From: WRHT01 sp031550525
GTDB taxonomy: Bacteria > Desulfobacterota > Desulfovibrionia > Desulfovibrionales > Desulfovibrionaceae
Assembly (NCBI GenBank): GCA_031550525.1
Contig: JAVBON010000044.1
Location: 1 to 10,867 of the forward strand
Reading direction: 5' to 3'
Length of the DNA stretch: 10,867 bases
Both the position numbers and the translations under genes were made by a program. The notes below the pieces were generated by a model. The model was not told where the DNA came from. It did not search any database and saw nothing but the letters and a program-made list of their open reading frames with translations. This document shows positions 6,888-10,867 of the stretch, one piece after another; position 1 is the first letter of the stretch, and every line of letters begins with the position of its first letter.

Positions 6888-6925
6888 AGATCCCATTGGG
6901 TTACGCCGGAGGCGTTCTTTATTAT

Positions 6926-8038
6926 TTACCCGCTTCTCAGGGTCATCAGCGTTATTTCAGACGGCACGCCCAAACGCACGGGGAAGCCGCCCCAAAGCCC
7001 AGCGCCGGGGCTTACGTACAGTTGCATGCCACCAAGCTTGTACCAGCCGCGCACAAAGCCGTTGTTGCGTTTGGCTACAAAGTAGTCAAACAGTAGTATC
7101 TGCCCGCCGTGAGTATGGCCGGATAGTTGCAGCGCCAGCCCTGCTTTGGCGTTTTGCGGGGCTTGGCCAGGGCGGTGCTCAAGCAATATGCGCGGGAGGT
7201 TTGCGGGGGCGCCTTTAAGGGCCCCGCGCACGGCGCTTGCCGGGGCGCGGTCATCCAACCCGGCCAGCACCAGCCCCGGCTGCTTTGGCGGCACCAGCAC
7301 ATGGCTGTTGTGCAGCACGGTTATGCCAAGCTCCTTGAAGCGTTTCATCCAATCCGCGTAGCCGGAATAATATTCGTGGTTGCCGTCGCAGGCGTATACG
7401 CCATATTTTGCCCGCAAACCGGCCAGCGGCGCCACGTCTTTAGCCCGCTTTGCCGTGCTGCCGTCTATCAAATCGCCGCTAAAGGCTACAAGGTCCGGCT
7501 CCAGCGCATTGGCCTTATCCACCACCTCGCGCACGCGCCAGCCAGGCAGCAGGGCGCTGGCATGCAAATCCGTTATGTGCAGCAGTTTGAAGCCATCCAA
7601 CTCCTTTGGCAAACCTTCAAGCGATACTTCAACTTTTACCACGTCAGGCACGCGTATGGCGCTCCACACCCCATAGCCGCCCAGCCCCAAGGCCAGCGTC
7701 AACATAATCAGCGCCGAGCGCTGCCGCGACCAGCCAAAGCGCACCCGCTTGCCAAACAGCCTTGGCACAAGCAGCGGCACTAGCGCGGCATCACGCGCAA
7801 TGGTTATAAAAGCCAGCAAAAGCATGGATATAAACAGCCAGTTCCATACCGCCAGCACCGCAAAAGGCAGCTCCGGCGAAGCCAGCGAGCCGAAGTAATT
7901 GCGCACCAGGTAATAGTATTGCGAAATTGGCAAAAGCAGCAGCACAGCCGCAACTTTGGCCGCCCAATGCACGCGCAGCGGCCAGATAAACCGCGCCGAA
8001 AGGTAAATGAAAGCTAGTAAGAAATAACGTGCGAACAT
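6926..8038 (-). CDS. Membrane-anchored calcineurin-like metallophosphoesterase (YkuE/YaeI-like)
   Basis: The 370-residue product starts with about 125 residues holding four likely membrane spans (about 5-20, 26-45, 59-80, 108-126). A complete calcineurin-type phosphoesterase domain follows. Metal and catalytic motifs are all present: D157-L-H159, GDLID (D189), GNHE (N220, H221), EHRP (H288) and GHTHGGQ (H308, H310). Order and spacing fit the YkuE/YaeI group, some of which hydrolyse the pyrophosphate of UDP-2,3-diacylglucosamine-type lipids; the substrate here is not known. The domain probably faces the periplasm or the membrane surface. The ATG at 8038 has only a weak AAGAA-type ribosome site. 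It lies 93 bp downstream of creC on the same strand, with a hairpin between, so co-transcription with creBC is possible but not shown. Confidence 0.9.
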   Translation of the reverse strand: MFARYFLLAFIYLSARFIWPLRVHWAAKVAAVLLLLPISQYYYLVRNYFGSLASPELPFAVLAVWNWLFISMLLLAFITIARDAALVPLLVPRLFGKRVRFGWSRQRSALIMLTLALGLGGYGVWSAIRVPDVVKVEVSLEGLPKELDGFKLLHITDLHASALLPGWRVREVVDKANALEPDLVAFSGDLIDGSTAKRAKDVAPLAGLRAKYGVYACDGNHEYYSGYADWMKRFKELGITVLHNSHVLVPPKQPGLVLAGLDDRAPASAVRGALKGAPANLPRILLEHRPGQAPQNAKAGLALQLSGHTHGGQILLFDYFVAKRNNGFVRGWYKLGGMQLYVSPGAGLWGGFPVRLGVPSEITLMTLRSG

Positions 8039-8081
8039 AATATATTCTTTTTTAAGAGTTTATTTTTTTAGGGTTGTTTTT

Positions 8082-8114
8082 GCCTCCGCAGGGCGGAGCC
8101 CGCCCGCCGGAGGC
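8082..8114. repeat. GC-rich hairpin between creC and the phosphoesterase gene
   Basis: GCCTCCG (8082-8088) pairs with CGGAGGC (8108-8114), and inside it GGGCGG (8091-8096) pairs with CCGCCC (8100-8105) around an AGC loop. Its minus-strand face carries the same GCCTCCGGCGG core found after other genes here. On the minus strand it is followed by AAAAAC rather than T residues, so it does not look like a standard terminator for creBC. It could act as a processing or stability element. Confidence 0.6.
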
Positions 8115-8131
8115 ATTCTCTTCCCCCCCCG

Positions 8132-9556
8132 CTACTCCGCCGGTAACGTAATTACAGCCTCCAGTCCAGGGGTGGCGGGGGTTAAGGTTATGCTGCCGTT
8201 GTGCAGGTTGAGCACTTCGGCCACAAAGGGGAGGCCCAGGCCGCTGCTTTTTTTGCCGGTGTCAGGGCGGCTTAGGGAGAAGAACTTATCGAACACTTTA
8301 TCTTTGGCGAAGTCGGGTATGCCCGGGCCTTGGTCTCTAACGGTAATTAAGGCTTTATTCTGCTTGCGCAAGGCGGTTATGGCCATGGTGGAGCCGGAGG
8401 GCGCGAAATCTATGGAGTTGGCGAGCAGGTTGGCTATGGCCTGGCGCAGGAGCAGCTCATCGCCTTGCAAATGGAGTTTTTTTTGTATGTCCAGCTCAAG
8501 ATGCAGGTTTTTGGCGGCGATCTGCGGGTTGAAGCTGTCGGCGAGGCCTGTAAAAAACTGCCCGGCATCAAAGGTGGTTTTGTATATGGAGCGCACGTTT
8601 TCAAGGCGGGAGAGCTGGAGCATGCGCTCTACCAGGCTGCGCATGCGTTCCGCTTCCGCATCGATGTTGTCTAGGAATTTGAGGCCTTGGGGGTCGGTAA
8701 CCTGTTCGCGCAGGATCTCGCCCGCGCCTTTTATGCCGGTGAGGGGGCTTTTAAGCTCGTGGGTGAGGGCGCGCACGTAGTCTTCAATGTAGTTTTTGCC
8801 TTCGAGGCGGGTTTGCATTTCTTCAAGGGCTTGGCCTAGGCGGCGCAGTTCCGGCGAGCCCAGGCGCGGCAGGGGGTGTTTTTCGCCTTGGCGTATTCCG
8901 GCGGCATAGGCGCAGAGACGCTGGAGCGGGCGGGTTATCCAGATGGAGAGCACTATGGAGAGCATAACGGCTGTCAGGCCCACCAAGGCTAGACTGAGCA
9001 CGAAGCGGCGCTGGGCTATGCTTATGAGAAAGGCAATGCTGTTGCTGGGTTTGCCTATGGAGACCACTCCGGCGATTTCGGCATTTTTGATAATGGGCGC
9101 GGCCACAAACAATACGCTGGAGGAGGGGTCGTTTTGGTCGGCGCGGGTGGAACGCGCCCCGTATTCGCCGCGCAGGGTAAGCAGCACGTCGCGCCACTGC
9201 GAGTAATCCGCGCCCGGCTTGTCGCGGCCGGTGGAATCGTACACCAGCTTACCCTTGTTGTCCGTAACGTAAATACGCAGCGAGACCTTGCGCTTGGTCA
9301 GGCCGTATATGCGGGCGGTGAAGCGGCGTTGTTCCACCTCTGCCATGCTGGCGCTGATGGTGTCGGTACGCAGGCCGTTTTCGGTAATCTGCTCGGATAA
9401 AAAGGCGGCGATTACTTCCGCCGTATCCACCATGGATTCTTCCACTGCTTCAAGGTAGCGCGGGCGCACGTCGCTGATGATGAGGCGTATGACCAGCGAG
9501 AAGGAGGCGAGCACCAGGAGGGCGTAGATAATTATGATGCGCAGGCGCAGGCTCAT
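8132..9556 (-). CDS. creC: CreC sensor histidine kinase
   Basis: At 474 residues this matches the length of E. coli CreC and resembles it along the whole chain. A first membrane span (about 7-27) is followed by a periplasmic sensor region (about 29-185) with CreC-like stretches such as DYSQWRDVLLTLRGEYGARST (118-137) and SSVLFVAAPI. The second span is about 187-207, then a HAMP region. The kinase core has H266 in ALTHELKSPL, the N-box (N376, N380), G1 DQGPG (408-412), an F-box FDKFF (422-426) and G2 GLGL (439-442). It should autophosphorylate on H266 and phosphorylate CreB. In E. coli the pair responds to growth in minimal medium and fermentation, and in some other Gram-negative bacteria its homologues respond to cell-wall stress. 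The ATG overlaps the creB stop by 4 bp, with GGAAG five bases upstream. Confidence 0.93.
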   Translation of the reverse strand: MSLRLRIIIIYALLVLASFSLVIRLIISDVRPRYLEAVEESMVDTAEVIAAFLSEQITENGLRTDTISASMAEVEQRRFTARIYGLTKRKVSLRIYVTDNKGKLVYDSTGRDKPGADYSQWRDVLLTLRGEYGARSTRADQNDPSSSVLFVAAPIIKNAEIAGVVSIGKPSNSIAFLISIAQRRFVLSLALVGLTAVMLSIVLSIWITRPLQRLCAYAAGIRQGEKHPLPRLGSPELRRLGQALEEMQTRLEGKNYIEDYVRALTHELKSPLTGIKGAGEILREQVTDPQGLKFLDNIDAEAERMRSLVERMLQLSRLENVRSIYKTTFDAGQFFTGLADSFNPQIAAKNLHLELDIQKKLHLQGDELLLRQAIANLLANSIDFAPSGSTMAITALRKQNKALITVRDQGPGIPDFAKDKVFDKFFSLSRPDTGKKSSGLGLPFVAEVLNLHNGSITLTPATPGLEAVITLPAE

Positions 9557-10452
9557 ATATCTTCCCGCAGGGCGTAGCCGGTGCCGCGATGGGTGAGGAT
9601 GGGGTCGGCTGCCGTGTCGGCCTCGCGAAACTTGGCGCGCAGCGATTTTATGTGTGCATCCACTGTACGGTCAAGGCTGGGGCTGTCGTCTCCCCATACT
9701 TTTCGCATAATGGCCTCGCGCGAGTATACCTTGCCGGGCTGCTCGGCCAAGAGGGCCAGCAGGCGGAACTCATAGCGGGTGAGGTCTAGCTTTTTTCCGT
9801 CATAGAGGGCCAGAAGTTTTTCCGGGTCTATACGCAGGCGCCCCATGGCGGTTTGGGGGGCGGCGTCAGGCGCGCCCCGGCCGCCGCCTTGGCCACACGG
9901 GGCTATATTGGACGGGCTGGCCTGATGTATGCCCGGCTGGTGCATATTCGCCTGGCCCATACCGCCCTGAAGCATACCGGCCTGCCCCATGCCAGCCTTA
10001 AATGTTGCGGTGTGGCCCATACCGGCTTGGGCTATGGCGTCAGGATTGGCGGAGGCCTGAGGCGTGCCGGGCTGAGCCGTTCCGTTTTGCCCGCAACCCC
10101 GCCGCAGCACGGTTTTTATGCGGGCGGCAAGCTCGCGCGGGGAAAAGGGCTTGGTTATGTAGTCGTCGGCGCCTATTTCCAGCCCGACTATTTTGTCTAT
10201 CTCATCATCCCGCGCGGTGAGAAAGATGACGGGCACGCCGGAAAAGGCGCGTATGCTTTTGCACAGCTCAAAGCCGTTAACGTCGGGCAGGCCAACGTCC
10301 AGCACCACCAGAGCAAAGCTGTCGGCTTTAAGGGCTTCCAGCCCCTGCAGCCCGCGCTCGCGCCATACGGCGGCATAGCCTTCGCGCTCCACGCTGTGGG
10401 TTACGGTATCGGCAATGGATTTTTCGTCTTCGATTATGAGGATTTTCTTCAT
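9553..10452 (-). CDS. creB: CreB response regulator with an expanded repetitive linker
   Basis: This OmpR-type regulator is 299 residues, about 70 longer than E. coli CreB (229). The receiver domain (1-118) has acidic E8/D9, phosphoacceptor D52, T79 and K101. The winged-helix domain (about 203-298) is intact and CreB-like (LTRYEF at 224-229, DRTVDAHIKSLRAKFRE, THRGTGYALR). Between them, residues 122-181 are twelve degenerate pentapeptides of the type Q-A-G-M-x, then a Gly/Ala/Pro stretch to 202. Known CreB proteins have only a short linker here. The reading frame is intact, so the protein is probably functional. The upstream sequence has a GGA nine bases before the ATG. The stop codon overlaps creC, implying translational coupling and co-transcription. 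Confidence 0.93.
   Translation of the reverse strand: MKKILIIEDEKSIADTVTHSVEREGYAAVWRERGLQGLEALKADSFALVVLDVGLPDVNGFELCKSIRAFSGVPVIFLTARDDEIDKIVGLEIGADDYITKPFSPRELAARIKTVLRRGCGQNGTAQPGTPQASANPDAIAQAGMGHTATFKAGMGQAGMLQGGMGQANMHQPGIHQASPSNIAPCGQGGGRGAPDAAPQTAMGRLRIDPEKLLALYDGKKLDLTRYEFRLLALLAEQPGKVYSREAIMRKVWGDDSPSLDRTVDAHIKSLRAKFREADTAADPILTHRGTGYALREDI
9910..10089 (-). repeat. 15-bp-period minisatellite inside creB
   Basis: On the minus strand twelve consecutive 15-base units encode QNGTA QPGTP QASAN PDAIA, then QAGMG HTATF KAGMG QAGML, then QGGMG QANMH QPGIH QASPS. The best units follow the codon pattern CAG-GCN-GGN-ATG-NNN. On the plus strand the same period shows as repeated CATACCGGCCTG-like blocks (for example near 9958-10030). 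All units are multiples of three bases, so gain or loss of units would keep the frame. Confidence 0.85.
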
Positions 10453-10564
10453 GTTTTTCCGTTGCCCGGCGGGGTTTGCAGGCGCTGTTCAAGGGGATGG
10501 TTTCAGCCGGTATCAAGCAGCTTGCGGGTTATCCCCGCTGTTGTCAATTTTGTCTGTCACAAGC

Positions 10565-10593
10565 ACTATTATTGTTTAATGGCTTGGGGTCAA
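10565..10593 (-). promoter_or_regulatory. Candidate creBC promoter
   Basis: On the minus strand TTGACC (10588-10593) is followed after 17 bp by AATAGT (10565-10570), matching the -35 and -10 consensus at 5/6 and 4/6. The start site would fall near 10558, giving a leader of about 105 bases before the creB ATG. The -10 box is weak, so other positions remain possible. Confidence 0.25.
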
Positions 10594-10680
10594 TTTTTCA
10601 TTAAAAACAGTGCAAGTCAAAAGCGAATAAAGATGGGGCCAAAACTGCCAAACTTTCCAAGAATAAAGACACGCCATTCA

Positions 10681-10800
10681 TACAAAAGTTGCGGGGTCAA
10701 GGGGGTTCAAAATTAGCACTTCAACAGTTCTGCCGGCTATCTGACTTTCAAGCCAAACACTGTTGTGCTTATGCGCTACGTGCTACACCCTTGCGGGGTC
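10681..10800 (+). repeat. Dispersed intergenic repeat, copy B
   Basis: This copy aligns with 2246-2363 in the same orientation, bracketed by TTGCGGGGT at 10689 and 10791. On the minus strand 10681-10764 reads as 28 codons matching the frame of copy A, followed by TGA. A stop codon (TAG) lies in frame a few codons before the shared segment, so this copy is not part of a longer intact gene. Confidence 0.7.
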
Positions 10801-10819
10801 CGGGGCAGAGCCCCGGACC
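10797..10819. repeat. Perfect 10-bp GC hairpin
   Basis: GGTCCGGGGC (10797-10806) pairs perfectly with GCCCCGGACC (10810-10819) around an AGA loop. It overlaps the end of repeat copy B. No T-run follows on either strand, so I do not call it a terminator. The gene it might serve lies outside the window. Confidence 0.6.
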
Positions 10820-10867
10820 ACGCAAAACTGGCGTAATCCTCTATTGCCTGTTATCATATACCAAAAC

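Larger units (their letters stand above)
6585..6925. other. Repeat-bearing intergenic region between the phosphoesterase gene and uup
   Basis: Read on the minus strand, this region runs from the phosphoesterase stop codon to the uup start. It carries an exact copy (6778-6798) of the 21 bases at 4185-4205, a 41-bp repeat fragment (6847-6887), and a segment (6886-6913) resembling 4241-4270. A TATACT (6655-6660, minus strand) could be the -10 box of uup, but no good -35 box lies upstream. Plus-strand open frames here have no recognisable product. Confidence 0.5.
10453..10867. other. 415-bp region upstream of creB
   Basis: No gene is supported here. The region holds the creB leader with a small hairpin (GCGGG/CCCGC around 10523-10537), a possible creBC promoter, copy B of the dispersed repeat (10681-10800) and a strong hairpin (10797-10819). 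I looked for the E. coli CreB-binding pattern (two TTCAC elements 6 bases apart) and did not find it. Confidence 0.5.

Noticed and set aside
9910..10089. CRISPR array
   Set aside because: The repeat period is only 15 bp with no separate spacers, and it lies in frame inside creB.
9853..10716. Plus-strand open frame of 287 codons opposite creB
   Set aside because: It is antisense to a clear response regulator. Its repetitive N-terminal part is the creB minisatellite read backwards.
10453..10867. CreB-binding direct repeats (TTCAC pairs) upstream of creB
   Set aside because: No TTCAC pair with 6-base spacing is present. Three TTGAC elements occur on the minus strand but with irregular spacing (27 and 46 bp).
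1..10867. tRNA, rRNA or other known RNA genes
   Set aside because: I saw no cloverleaf pattern or familiar RNA core in the intergenic regions; the hairpins found are simple stems.

Overview
The window holds six protein-coding genes that I can support, on both strands. They are separated by unusually long intergenic stretches packed with repeats and hairpins. The base composition is moderately GC-rich. The mix of genes (a close CreB/CreC pair, a Uup-type ABC-F ATPase, a membrane-anchored metallophosphoesterase, a YitT/DUF2179 protein, a DUF1266 protein and a membrane-anchored pentapeptide-repeat protein) fits a Gram-negative proteobacterium. The recurring GCCTCCGGCGG element just downstream of genes reminds me of Desulfovibrio-like genomes, but that placement is an impression and was not tested.

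Layout: 1-207 is a run of six to seven hairpins. 208-1074 (-) is a YitT-family membrane protein. 1075-1313 is intergenic with a strong AT-rich hairpin. 1314-2147 (-) is a DUF1266 protein. 2148-2536 carries copy A of a dispersed repeat of about 110 bp and a possible leaderless promoter. 2537-4162 (+) is the pentapeptide-repeat protein. 4163-4682 lies between convergent genes and contains two nearly identical 59-bp inverted arms. 4683-6584 (-) is uup. 6585-6925 is intergenic with further repeat fragments. 6926-8038 (-) is a YkuE/YaeI-like phosphoesterase. 8132-9556 and 9553-10452 (-) are creC and creB, overlapping by 4 bp. 10453-10867 contains the creB leader and copy B of the dispersed repeat.

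Functionally, only creBC is a clear operon: a histidine kinase and its response regulator, possibly reading through into the phosphoesterase gene. No creD or creA is visible. The other genes look like independent transcription units. The most unusual features are a 180-bp, 15-bp-period minisatellite inside creB that expands the linker between receiver and DNA-binding domains by twelve pentapeptide units, the mosaic family of intergenic repeats, and a 28-codon frame shared by the two copies of the dispersed repeat.
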